A stretch of DNA of 64,000 bases from an uncultured Candidatus Melainabacteria bacterium (GTDB lineage Bacteria; Cyanobacteriota; Vampirovibrionia; Gastranaerophilales; Gastranaerophilaceae): positions 186,001-250,000 of the forward strand of contig CAKUXM010000001.1 in NCBI GenBank assembly GCA_934700335.1, written 5' to 3'. Position numbers and translations under genes: made by a program. The notes under the pieces are model-generated. The model had not been told where the DNA came from and made no database searches. It saw nothing but the letters and a program-made list of their open reading frames with translations. Below are positions 44,323 through 52,483 of the stretch, piece by piece; the stretch's first letter is position 1, and each line of letters begins with the position of its first letter.

Positions 44323-44360
44323 AAATAACAGTTACAAGTTTTGTCCCATAACTGTTATTT
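44323..44360 (-). terminator. Terminator-like hairpin between plsX and fabD
   Basis: AAATAACAGTTA pairs with TAACTGTTATTT over 12 bp around a 14-nt loop. The minus-strand side ends in TTATTTTATG. Partial termination or attenuation of the fab genes is likely. Confidence 0.55.
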
Positions 44361-44383
44361 TTAATAAATTAAATTTTCAAATA

Positions 44384-45433
44384 TTATTTTTCAATTAATT
44401 CAGCAATTTTCTTATTAACGCCTGTTTCAACTGCTTCTTTTGCAACTCTTACGGCATTTTTGATTGCATAAGCTTTACTTCTACCGTGAGAAATAATTGT
44501 TATACCTTTAACACCTAAAAGTAAGGCTCCGCCGAATTCTTCGTAATTAATTTTTTTATAAAGACCCATCATAATTGGTAATGCCATAGCTCCAACTATT
44601 TTTGTGAAGATGTTTTTAGTAAATTGTTCTTTAATCATTTTGAACAACATTGAACTTGCACCTTCAGTAATCTTTAATGCAACGTTACCTACGAAACCAT
44701 CACAAACAACTACATCACAAATATTTGAGAAAATTTCTTTTCCTTCAACATTACCAATAAAGTTAAATCTTGTTTGGTTTTCTAGTAACTTATAAGTTTT
44801 TTGTGCTAAGTCATTACCTTTCCCAGCCTCTTCACCAATATTCAAAACCCCAATTCTAGGATTTTTAACAGCCAGAACGTTTTTAGAAAAGATAGTACCC
44901 ATAACAGCAAATTGGTACAACATTTCAGGAGTACAACTACTGTTAGCGCCACCATCAATTAAAACGATTGGCTTTTTCATTGTTGGTAAAGTAACTGCGA
45001 TAGCAGGTCTATCAATACCGTGAAGACGACCTAAACCAAATAAACTTGATGCCATAGCTGCACCAGTAGAACCGGCTGCAACAACTGCATCTGAACTTCC
45101 AGTAGCAACAGCATCAACTGTCATTACAATAGAAGATTTTTTCTTTTTACGGATTGCTTGAGCTGGAGCCTCACCCATTTCAATAACTTCTGAAGCATGA
45201 GAAATTTTAATGTCCAATTTATCAACATCAACTTTTATTCTCTTATTCTTGAAACCGCCACATTTAGAAATAACACCGTTTTTTCTAACACGTTCAATTT
45301 CTTGCTCAATTTGATCTTGCTTACCAACAAGTTCAAGGGCAACACCATATTCTTGGGCAGCCCATAGCGCACCCGCTACGATTTCGTGTGGAGCATGATC
45401 CCCGCCCATTGCATCTACTGCGATTCTTGTCAT
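44384..45433 (-). CDS. plsX: Phosphate acyltransferase
   Basis: A protein of 349 residues with the PlsX opening IAVDAMGGDHAP and conserved GSTGAAMAS, DGGANSSCTPEML and CDGFVGNVALK segments. It turns acyl-ACP into acyl-phosphate for phospholipid synthesis. It follows rpmF by 22 nt, the usual bacterial order. Confidence 0.95.
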   Translation of the reverse strand: MTRIAVDAMGGDHAPHEIVAGALWAAQEYGVALELVGKQDQIEQEIERVRKNGVISKCGGFKNKRIKVDVDKLDIKISHASEVIEMGEAPAQAIRKKKKSSIVMTVDAVATGSSDAVVAAGSTGAAMASSLFGLGRLHGIDRPAIAVTLPTMKKPIVLIDGGANSSCTPEMLYQFAVMGTIFSKNVLAVKNPRIGVLNIGEEAGKGNDLAQKTYKLLENQTRFNFIGNVEGKEIFSNICDVVVCDGFVGNVALKITEGASSMLFKMIKEQFTKNIFTKIVGAMALPIMMGLYKKINYEEFGGALLLGVKGITIISHGRSKAYAIKNAVRVAKEAVETGVNKKIAELIEK

Positions 45434-45455
45434 CTTTTCCTCTGATTATTGATTA

Positions 45456-45785
45456 TTATTCTTCTGTTTTTTCTTCAATTGTTTCTTCAGCTTTTGCTTC
45501 TGTTTCTGCTGGAGCTTCTTCTACAACTTCTGCTTTTTTTGTTGCTTTTTTAGCAGTTTTTTTAGGAGCTTTTTTTGCTTCTTTAACTTCACCTTCAGCT
45601 ACGTAGTCTGCTGATTTGATGCTTACCGCTTTTCCTTTATAATAACCACATTCTGTGCATACTGTATGTGTTAATACTGTTGCACCACAGTGTGAACATG
45701 TAGTTGTTGTTGGTTTAATTGCTTTCCAATTTGCTCTTCTTTTTGCTTGTGCTGATGCACCTGTTCTTTTCTTTGGTACTGCCAT
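45456..45785 (-). CDS. rpmF: Ribosomal protein L32 with long charged C-terminal tail
   Basis: A protein of 109 residues, about twice the usual length. Residues 1-60 are normal L32 (AVPKKRTGASAQAKRRANW, zinc ribbon CSHCGATVLTHTVC with CTECG). Residues 61-109 are a low-complexity Lys/Ala/Glu tail (KKAPKKTAKKATKKAEV, then acidic AETEAKAEETIEEKTEE), basic first and acidic last. The tail is in frame and has no alternative stop, so it is probably real. Confidence 0.92.
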   Translation of the reverse strand: MAVPKKRTGASAQAKRRANWKAIKPTTTTCSHCGATVLTHTVCTECGYYKGKAVSIKSADYVAEGEVKEAKKAPKKTAKKATKKAEVVEEAPAETEAKAEETIEEKTEE

Positions 45786-45799
45786 TTTTAAATACCTTT

Positions 45800-46303
45800 C
45801 TATTTTCTATCTACTTTTATATTTTTAAAAACTTCCATTCTTGTATCTGGAATTTGAAAAGTTTCATCTGTTTCAAAGAAACCCTCTTTACAATTTATAC
45901 CACAAACTTTTTTATCTGGGAAATTAATTATTACAGATTGATACAATAAATCTGTAATATCAATTTCATTTTCACCATTCAAATCTGTTATAAATTGTCC
46001 GTCTTTAAGCTCTAACTCTTGCCCGTATTCCTCTAATAAAGAGCTTTTTGCAAACATTTCCTCTATATCAAAATCCATATTTTCTTCGTATTCATTAAGG
46101 CAAATATCACATTCTAATTTTGCAATTAGCTTAACATTTCCTGTAACTTTTATGTAATCGCCCAATGATTCTAGGGTTAAATTTGCTTTGATGTTTCCAT
46201 TTGTAGGAATTTCTTCGATAACATCATCAAATTCGTAACCGAGTTTTTTGTTAGGAGCTTGTTCAATTTCTTCAATTGAAACAATTTTATGCGTATTGTT
46301 CAT
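45800..46303 (-). CDS. YceD/DUF177 family protein
   Basis: A protein of 167 residues. ECDICLNEYEENMDFDIEEMF and ITDLLYQSVIINFPDKKVC match the DUF177 pattern, with cysteines C-x2-C and a later CGINC pair that may bind metal. The family is encoded next to rpmF almost everywhere and in plants and bacteria is tied to 23S rRNA accumulation. Starts inside the end of the preceding gene (17-nt overlap). Confidence 0.85.
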   Translation of the reverse strand: MNNTHKIVSIEEIEQAPNKKLGYEFDDVIEEIPTNGNIKANLTLESLGDYIKVTGNVKLIAKLECDICLNEYEENMDFDIEEMFAKSSLLEEYGQELELKDGQFITDLNGENEIDITDLLYQSVIINFPDKKVCGINCKEGFFETDETFQIPDTRMEVFKNIKVDRK

Positions 46304-46532
46304 CTTGTAATAAAACTCCCAATATGTTATTTGTTACAACACAAACCTTTTTTATTGGACCATTAAAATCTTTTTCATAAACAACATTTGGTGTTTTCAT
46401 AGCATTTTTTAATTCTTCATAATCTTTGATAGGATTTGCAGAATACAATACTAATGGTTGTGGAGCTGATTTTAAAAATAATAAAATAGCTGTTCTGATT
46501 TTAACTTGTGGGTTTGCGAATTGTTGTGCCAT
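46287..46532 (-). CDS. Conserved-looking small protein, unknown
   Basis: A protein of 81 residues from the ATG at 46532 (GGAGA 10 nt upstream; an in-frame ATG 9 nt earlier directly abuts that GGAGA). The sequence, MAQQFANPQVKIRTAIL through KKVCVVTNNILGVLLQDEQ, is compact and globular in character with no membrane segment. It overlaps yceD by 17 nt and heads the rpmF-fab operon, so it may be co-regulated with ribosome and lipid synthesis. I do not recognise the family. Confidence 0.7.
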   Translation of the reverse strand: MAQQFANPQVKIRTAILLFLKSAPQPLVLYSANPIKDYEELKNAMKTPNVVYEKDFNGPIKKVCVVTNNILGVLLQDEQYA

Positions 46533-46565
46533 AATTTTCATTTCTCCGTTATTTTAAGGTCAAAA

Positions 46566-46596
46566 AGACCTCTGATTAGTTTTTAACCAGAGGTCT
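46566..46596 (-). terminator. Intrinsic terminator of tpiA
   Basis: AGACCTCTG, 13-nt loop, CAGAGGTCT (9-bp stem), followed on the minus strand by TTTTT. It lies 10 nt after the tpiA stop codon and separates tpiA from the rpmF-fab operon. Confidence 0.8.
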
Positions 46597-46606
46597 AAAT
46601 ATTTAA

Positions 46607-47392
46607 TTACATAGTTTTCATAGTGTTATCAATGATTTCATTAAAGCTATCAGCTTTTAATGAAGCACCACCAACTAAAGCACCATCAATATCTGATTGA
46701 CGCATTTGTTCTTCAATAGTTGAAGGTTTTACTGAACCACCGTATAAAATTCTGATTGCATCACCTGCTTCAGCGCCAGCAACTTCTTTAACTACGTTTC
46801 TAATCATAGCAATTACTCTGTTTGCTTCAGCTGAATCACAAGTTTTACCAGTACCAATAGCCCAAATTGGTTCGTATGCAATAACTGATTTTGCAACATC
46901 TTCTGATGAAATACCTTCTAATGCTGCTTTTATTTGTGATGCTATGTGAGCATCTGTTTGACCAGCTTCTCTTTGTTCTAAAGTTTCACCACAGCAGATA
47001 ATTGGTAATAAACCACCAGCTAAAATAGCTTTTGCTTTTTTGTTAATCATTTCATCTGTTTCTGAGAAGTATTGTCTTCTTTCAGAGTGTCCGATGATTA
47101 CGTAATCACAACCAGCATCTTTTGCCATTTCAACAGAAATTTCACCAGTGTAAGCACCAGATTTTTCCCAGTGGCAATTTTGCGCTGCAGTTTTTACTAA
47201 TGGTCTGCATTTGTCGCATCTCATACCTTCTACAGCTGCGATTGAAGTGAATGTAGGTGCAATTACAATTGTAGGTAATTGCTCTACTGTATATTTTTCT
47301 GCGTGTTTAGCAACACCCATAAATAAATCTCTTGCATCTGCTTGTAACATATTCATTTTCCAGTTACCTGCGATAATAGGTTTTCTTGACAT
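46607..47392 (-). CDS. tpiA: Triosephosphate isomerase
   Basis: A protein of 261 residues. GNWKMN at the start, IIGHSERR (catalytic His), VIAYEPIWAIGTGK (catalytic Glu) and ILYGGSVKPS (phosphate site) are all present. The ATG at 47392 is chosen because GAGGAG lies 8 nt upstream; an in-frame ATG 33 nt earlier has no ribosome-binding site. It interconverts dihydroxyacetone phosphate and glyceraldehyde 3-phosphate in glycolysis. Confidence 0.96.
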   Translation of the reverse strand: MSRKPIIAGNWKMNMLQADARDLFMGVAKHAEKYTVEQLPTIVIAPTFTSIAAVEGMRCDKCRPLVKTAAQNCHWEKSGAYTGEISVEMAKDAGCDYVIIGHSERRQYFSETDEMINKKAKAILAGGLLPIICCGETLEQREAGQTDAHIASQIKAALEGISSEDVAKSVIAYEPIWAIGTGKTCDSAEANRVIAMIRNVVKEVAGAEAGDAIRILYGGSVKPSTIEEQMRQSDIDGALVGGASLKADSFNEIIDNTMKTM

Positions 47393-47465
47393 ATTTAATC
47401 TCCTCTTTGTTTGTATTTTACACATTTATATTAAAATAAACATACTCAACAAGCAATATTTTTGA

Positions 47466-47471
47466 TAAAAT
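47466..47471 (+). promoter_or_regulatory. -10 box of rsmI, likely leaderless
   Basis: TAAAAT, then AAATGT, then ATG: 6 nt from box to start and no Shine-Dalgarno. The spacer is identical to that at 57846-57851. Confidence 0.5.
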
Positions 47472-47477
47472 AAATGT

Positions 47478-48281
47478 ATGAAAAGAAAATTTGATTTTTA
47501 CATTGTTCCAACTCCGATTGGAAATATATCTGACATAACACTTCGTGCAATCGAAGTATTGAAAGAAGTTGACCTAATTGCATGCGAAGATTCTCGTATA
47601 ACACAAAAACTTTTAAATCATTACGATATCAAAACAAAATGTATTTCTTATCATAAATACAACGAAAAAGAACGTGTTGATTTCATGATAAACACTCTTA
47701 AAGAAGGTAAAACAATAGCTCTTGTATCTGATGCTGGAACACCAATGATTTGCGACCCTGGCTCAGTTCTTTTAACAGAATTAAAGAAAAATAATATCAA
47801 AGTTTCTGCGCTCTCTGGCTCTTGCGCCGTTACGACTTTTCTTTCACAAGTTCCTCGTGATACAGAAGAGTTTAAGTTCGTAGGCTTTTTACCAAAAGGC
47901 GAAAAACAAATTCAAGATTTGTATTCAGAAAACAAGTTCACAAATATGGTATTTTACGAATCTCCAAATCGTATCCTGAAAACATTAAAAGCAATTCAAC
48001 AAGTTGCACCAAATGTAAAAGTTGCTATCGGACGTGAATTGACAAAAATGTTTGAAGAAATAGTTATTGACGACATTGAAAAAATTATTGAACATTTTTC
48101 CGGAGAAATAAAAGGCGAATTTGTTGCAATGACTTACTCTCAAGAGAAAACAGAATTGTCAGAAATAAAAGATAAAATTGAAGCCCTAAAAAACGAAGGT
48201 TTCAAATCAAAAGAAATCTCAATAATCCTTTCAACACTTTATAATCTAAACAAAAACGATATCAAGAGTTTATTGTATTAA
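47478..48281 (+). CDS. rsmI: 16S rRNA (cytidine-1402-2'-O)-methyltransferase
   Basis: A protein of 267 residues. The family opening YIVPTPIGNISDITLRA, the segment LIACEDSRITQKLLNHY, VSDAGTPMICDPG (SAM site) and KFVGFLPKG follow RsmI/YraL order. It methylates the decoding-centre cytidine 1402 of 16S rRNA. It is a single gene, with a C-terminal helical extension of normal length. Confidence 0.94.
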   Translation: MKRKFDFYIVPTPIGNISDITLRAIEVLKEVDLIACEDSRITQKLLNHYDIKTKCISYHKYNEKERVDFMINTLKEGKTIALVSDAGTPMICDPGSVLLTELKKNNIKVSALSGSCAVTTFLSQVPRDTEEFKFVGFLPKGEKQIQDLYSENKFTNMVFYESPNRILKTLKAIQQVAPNVKVAIGRELTKMFEEIVIDDIEKIIEHFSGEIKGEFVAMTYSQEKTELSEIKDKIEALKNEGFKSKEISIILSTLYNLNKNDIKSLLY

Positions 48282-48284
48282 TAC

Positions 48285-48346
48285 GGTGGGAAAGGTCAAA
48301 GATAAAATAAAAAATCCAAAGTTTAATACAAATTCCCACCCTACAT
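48285..48346. repeat. Hairpin carrying the left copy of a 19-bp inverted repeat
   Basis: GGTGGGAA (48285-48292) pairs with TTCCCACC (48333-48340) over a 40-nt AT-rich loop. The stretch ACAAATTCCCACCCTACAT at 48328-48346 is the exact inverse complement of 49037-49055, so this and the other copy flank two small genes. Confidence 0.65.
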
Positions 48347-48364
48347 ATTTCATTTTGTAATTAA

Positions 48365-48565
48365 TTATTTTATAGTTAACTCATAGAAAAAATCCCTGAC
48401 AACATATCCATAATTAATATAGAGAAAAGCTCCAGCAACAAAAATCAAACTACCAATTACAGATAGTTTTAAAACTTTTGTAAAATCAACCGGAGAGTTA
48501 TTTTCTGGAGCATTATTTACAAACGTATTTACCTTATTTACATTTTTATTAAAAGTTTTCATCAC
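48365..48565 (-). CDS. Small single-pass membrane protein, unknown
   Basis: A protein of 66 residues: a polar Asn-rich N-terminus (NKNVNKVNTFVNNAPENN) and one membrane segment (about 33-52, VIGSLIFVAGAFLYINYGYV). It lies divergent from the HTH regulator gene and within the inverted repeats. Confidence 0.5.
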   Translation of the reverse strand: MMKTFNKNVNKVNTFVNNAPENNSPVDFTKVLKLSVIGSLIFVAGAFLYINYGYVVRDFFYELTIK

Positions 48566-48719
48566 AGAGTTAATCTTTATTTAACATATATTCATATTTA
48601 AAAATACCATATTAAAAACAGAATTACAATAATAAATGTAGAAAAATAGTATATTTGTATTAATTAAATACGGTTTAACAAATTCGTAAATACAATTATC
48701 CTCATATTGAGGAGTTTTT

Positions 48720-49037
48720 ATGAACCTAAAAAAAGACTTTGGAAAAAGAATAAAAGAACTACGTTGTAAAAAGGGTATAACACAATACCAATTAGCCGAG
48801 CTTGTCGGCATTGACCCTAAACACATTAGTCATATTGAAACTGGCAGAAGTTTTCCAAAAGCCGATTTAATAGAAAAGTTTGCAAATGCACTAAACACCA
48901 ACTACACAGAGTTTTTTAAAACAGAGCATTTTGAAGATAGAAAAACTCTTCTTAAAAATATTCAAGAAACCCTTGAAAAAGCTAGTGATGAAGAAATTAA
49001 AACAGTCTATAAATTTGTAAATAGTTTCTTGAACTAA
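48720..49037 (+). CDS. XRE-family HTH regulator
   Basis: A protein of 105 residues. A Cro/C1-type helix-turn-helix covers about 8-63 (RIKELRCKKGITQYQLAELVG, DPKHISHIETGRSFPK), followed by a short helical tail that may dimerise. The ribosome-binding site GAGGAG is close to the start. Such proteins often control their own neighbourhood; the divergent small membrane protein gene is the obvious target. Confidence 0.85.
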   Translation: MNLKKDFGKRIKELRCKKGITQYQLAELVGIDPKHISHIETGRSFPKADLIEKFANALNTNYTEFFKTEHFEDRKTLLKNIQETLEKASDEEIKTVYKFVNSFLN

Positions 49038-49055
49038 TGTAGGGTGGGAATTTGT
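49037..49055. repeat. Right copy of the 19-bp inverted repeat
   Basis: ATGTAGGGTGGGAATTTGT, perfect inverse of 48328-48346. It begins at the stop codon of the HTH gene. Confidence 0.65.
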
Positions 49056-49102
49056 GTTTATTATAAAAAGTAAAAATAGGACGATCTTCTTTCCCTCCAA
49101 GA

Positions 49103-49741
49103 CTAAATCAAGCTCAGTTGTTTTGGTTCAGTGTTAAGAAGTTTTTTCAGAAAACTTTTTCTATGGTACTTTGTAACACCATATTTTAAAATTGCGTTTT
49201 GGTGTTCTTTTGTCAAATATCCTGCGTTTTTCTTCCAATTATATTGAGGAAATTCTTCATCAAGTTTATCCATATATCTATCACGAGTAACTTTAGCCAA
49301 AATACTTGCACTTGCAATAGATGCCGATTTTCCATCTCCTTTGATTATAAATTGTTGAGGATAAGTATAATTTCTGATTAATTTATTGCCATCAACAATT
49401 GTAAGCAAGGAGTCCTTAGTTTTAAGTTGTGCTATAACATTTTCACATGCCAGTTTCATCGCTTTTAATGAACAGTTTAAAATATTATATTTCTCAATTT
49501 CCTCAACTTCAACACAAATTGTAGAATTAATTGTATTATTCAAAATAATATCGTACAATTCTTCTCTAACTTTTTTAGAAAGTTTTTTTGAGTCATTTAA
49601 TTTTAATAAATCTTTTTCTATTGAATTATCGTTGATAAAAACAGCACTTGCAAAAACACCACCCGCAGCAGGACCTCTACCAGCTTCATCTGTTCCGACA
49701 ATAACTTTATTAAAAGATTTATCAAACTCAAACAAGTTCAT
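49103..49741 (-). CDS. rnhB: Ribonuclease HII
   Basis: A protein of 212 residues. The active-site carboxylates are seen in VGTDEAGRGPAAGGVFASAV, VDGNKL and DKLDEEFPQYNW; KGDGKSASIASASILAKVTRD is the family core. It cuts RNA in RNA-DNA hybrids and single misincorporated ribonucleotides. It overlaps the rbgA end by 14 nt at the end of the ffh-rplS-rbgA-rnhB cluster. Confidence 0.94.
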   Translation of the reverse strand: MNLFEFDKSFNKVIVGTDEAGRGPAAGGVFASAVFINDNSIEKDLLKLNDSKKLSKKVREELYDIILNNTINSTICVEVEEIEKYNILNCSLKAMKLACENVIAQLKTKDSLLTIVDGNKLIRNYTYPQQFIIKGDGKSASIASASILAKVTRDRYMDKLDEEFPQYNWKKNAGYLTKEHQNAILKYGVTKYHRKSFLKKLLNTEPKQLSLI

Positions 49742-50570
49742 CTAAAATAAATTTTCCTAATTTTCCTTCTCTAAAAAACTTTAAAATAGAATTTGATGTT
49801 CTATCAATATCAGCTCTTGTTTCAGAAATAATCCAATTTCTGCTAAAAGCTATTTTTTCTAAATTTAATTCGTCAACACTATAATATTCTTTCAATTGTT
49901 CAGCATATTTTTTAGCCAAAATATCTAGTAATTTTTGAGCAACAATCTCGTTATCATAAGCATGCTCTGATACAGAATTTACAAAAGCCAGCTTTGTAGC
50001 AGCTTCTTGGTCATCTTGTCTCATAGGAATTATCCCCGGAGTATCAAGCAAATCAATATCTTTATTAATTCTAACCCATTGTTGTTGTCGTGTAACACCG
50101 GCTTTTGCGCCAATTTTTGTTTTAGAAGATTTTGTTAATTTGTTGATAACACTTGATTTCCCAACATTTGGCATACCTACAACCATAACTCTAGCAGGAC
50201 GTCTCAACAGACCTTTTGCCATAATTGCTTGAATTCTAGGTTCAGCAAGTTCAAGAACTTTTTTAACAATAGGTTGCAAGTCTTTAGAATTTTTTGCATC
50301 AGTAATCATGACAGGCATTTTAGATTTTTCTTTAATCTTATCGACGAATAATTTCAATTCTGCTCTATCAACCAAATCTGCTTTATTTAACAAAACTAGG
50401 CGAGGTTTCCCGCCTAGTAATGATTCAATATTGTTATATATACTGCTAAACGGAATTCTTGCATCTAAAACCTCAATAATGACATCACAAAGATTTAATT
50501 TTTCTTTTAACTGTCTTTCGGCTTTAGCAATATGCCCCGGATACCAGTGAATATGACTATCTTTTTTCAA
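49728..50570 (-). CDS. rbgA: Ribosome biogenesis GTPase, RbgA/YlqF type
   Basis: A protein of 280 residues with circularly permuted GTPase motifs: G4 LLNKADLVD first, then G1 GMPNVGKSSVINKL and G3 DTPGI. HWYPGHIAKAERQLKEKL is the YlqF opening. It acts late in 50S subunit assembly. It overlaps rplS by 14 nt; the link between this GTPase and L19 is common. Confidence 0.93.
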   Translation of the reverse strand: MKKDSHIHWYPGHIAKAERQLKEKLNLCDVIIEVLDARIPFSSIYNNIESLLGGKPRLVLLNKADLVDRAELKLFVDKIKEKSKMPVMITDAKNSKDLQPIVKKVLELAEPRIQAIMAKGLLRRPARVMVVGMPNVGKSSVINKLTKSSKTKIGAKAGVTRQQQWVRINKDIDLLDTPGIIPMRQDDQEAATKLAFVNSVSEHAYDNEIVAQKLLDILAKKYAEQLKEYYSVDELNLEKIAFSRNWIISETRADIDRTSNSILKFFREGKLGKFILDELV

Positions 50571-50913
50571 TTTTTTCCTTAATACGAGTAGCTTTACCAG
50601 CTCTTTCTCTCAAGTAGTATAATTTAGAACGTCTAACATCACCACGTCTCAATACGTTGATTTTTTCAATTCTTGGAGAATTTACTAAGAATACACGTTC
50701 TACACCAACACCTTGAAATACTTTTCTTACAGTAATAGTTTTATTTAAACCAGAACCGTGTTCTTTAATTAAAGTACCTTCGAATGCTTGTGTTCTTTCT
50801 TTATTGCCTTCGATAATTCTAACGAATACTTTTACAGTATCGCCAGGATTCATTTGTGGTAATTCTTTACCAGCAATTATTTCTTTTTCCATTTCGTCGA
50901 TAATAGGATTCAT
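50557..50913 (-). CDS. rplS: Ribosomal protein L19
   Basis: A protein of 118 residues with the full L19 pattern: PQMNPGDTVKVFVRIIEGNK, RTQAFEGTLI, RKVFQGVGVERVF and RRGDVRRSKLYYLRERAGK. A 50S subunit protein at the subunit interface. Confidence 0.96.
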   Translation of the reverse strand: MNPIIDEMEKEIIAGKELPQMNPGDTVKVFVRIIEGNKERTQAFEGTLIKEHGSGLNKTITVRKVFQGVGVERVFLVNSPRIEKINVLRRGDVRRSKLYYLRERAGKATRIKEKIEKR

Positions 50914-51005
50914 CGTTTTTTCCTCTTTTTCTGTCTTCTTAATTTTTATATTATTTTAAAAAAAATCTAAATTCAAGTACTTTCTTCACAATTGTTATAA
51001 AAGCA

Positions 51006-52370
51006 TTACATGAAACGCTTCATTTGTTCCATCATTTTGCCCATACCGAGCTTACCAAATTTGCCCATCATACCTTGCATATTTGACATTCCCTTCATCA
51101 TTTGACGCATTTGTTCAAACTGTTTTATGAATATGTTTATATCATGTAAAGGAATTCCTGAACCTGATGCTATTCTTTTTTTGCGTGATGAATTTATTAA
51201 TTGAGGGTTTGCTCTTTCTTCTGGGGTCATACTTGAAATAAAAACTTCAATTCTTTTCATTTGTTTTTCACCTTCGTGAGAAATTAAATCTCTGTCGTCT
51301 TTTTTTATGTTTAAACCTGGCAACATACCTAAAATATTACCCATTGAACCAAAAGCTTTCATTTGTTTTTGCATTTTTAAGAAATCATCAAATGTAAATT
51401 CAGCTTTTTTCATTTTCTTTTGAAGTTCTAGAGCCTCTTTTTCGTCAAACACTTCTTGAGCTTTTTCTACAAGCGAAACTATATCACCCATACCAAGAAT
51501 TCTTGTGGCAATTCTTTCTGGGTGAAAATCTTCTAATGCTGTCATTTTTTCGCCTGTACCAGTCAATTTAATTGGTTTACCTGTACAGTGAACAATACTT
51601 AATGCTGCACCACCTCTAGAGTCGCCGTCTAATTTTGTTAAAATCAAACCTGTTAAATTAAGTTGCGCATCAAAGTTTTCTGCAACATTTACAGCTTCCT
51701 GACCTGTCATAGAATCGACAACTAACAACTTTTCTTGTGGATTAAAAATTCTATCAATCAATAACAATTCAGCCATCATGTCTGTATCAATTTGCAAACG
51801 ACCTGCTGTATCTAAAATCAATACATTGTAACCATTTTCTTTTGCATAATTCAAGGCTTTTTGTACAATATTTTGAACATTTTTTTCTTCGTCAATCGTA
51901 AACACTTCAACTCCGATTTGTTGACCTAAAGTTTTTAATTGACTGATAGCAGCTGGACGATAAACGTCGCAAGCAACAAGTAAAGGATTTTTACCTTCTT
52001 TTTTAAGTTTTACAGCAAGTTTTGCAGAAGAAGTCGTTTTACCAGAACCCTGCAAACCTAGCAACATAATCATTGAAGGGTGTCCTGCTAAATTAAGAGG
52101 TTTATTTTCTTTACCTAAAATTTCAACCAACTCGTCATGTACTATTTTAATAAGTTGTTCAGACGGATTAACACCTTCTAAAACCTTTTCCCCTTCTGCT
52201 TTATCTTTAACAGCAGAGATAAAAGATTTTACTACTCTCAAGTTAACATCGGCTTCAAGTAAAGCTCTTCTGATTTCTCTCAAAGCTTCCTGCATATTGT
52301 CTTGAGTAAGTTCTTTTCCTCTTGCGTTAGAAATTATATTTTGTAGTTTTTCGCTTAAATTATCAAACAT
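51006..52370 (-). CDS. ffh: Signal recognition particle GTPase
   Basis: A protein of 454 residues. Helical N domain, G domain with GLQGSGKTTSSAKLA near 108, LDTAGRLQIDTDMM and TKLDGDSRGGAALS. The M domain (about 300-454) is rich in Met and ends GKMMEQMKRFM, the signal-peptide groove. It targets nascent membrane proteins with 4.5S RNA. The usual neighbours rpsP, rimM and trmD are missing between it and rplS. Confidence 0.95.
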   Translation of the reverse strand: MFDNLSEKLQNIISNARGKELTQDNMQEALREIRRALLEADVNLRVVKSFISAVKDKAEGEKVLEGVNPSEQLIKIVHDELVEILGKENKPLNLAGHPSMIMLLGLQGSGKTTSSAKLAVKLKKEGKNPLLVACDVYRPAAISQLKTLGQQIGVEVFTIDEEKNVQNIVQKALNYAKENGYNVLILDTAGRLQIDTDMMAELLLIDRIFNPQEKLLVVDSMTGQEAVNVAENFDAQLNLTGLILTKLDGDSRGGAALSIVHCTGKPIKLTGTGEKMTALEDFHPERIATRILGMGDIVSLVEKAQEVFDEKEALELQKKMKKAEFTFDDFLKMQKQMKAFGSMGNILGMLPGLNIKKDDRDLISHEGEKQMKRIEVFISSMTPEERANPQLINSSRKKRIASGSGIPLHDINIFIKQFEQMRQMMKGMSNMQGMMGKFGKLGMGKMMEQMKRFM

Positions 52371-52483
52371 GTTTTTTCCTTTTTTAAAATGTTGTTAAAA
52401 TCTTATCATAAAATAGTACGGCTTGGTATTGTTTTTTTAAAAAATTTAAGGTATCTTACTTTTAGAAAAATTTAGGAGAACAT

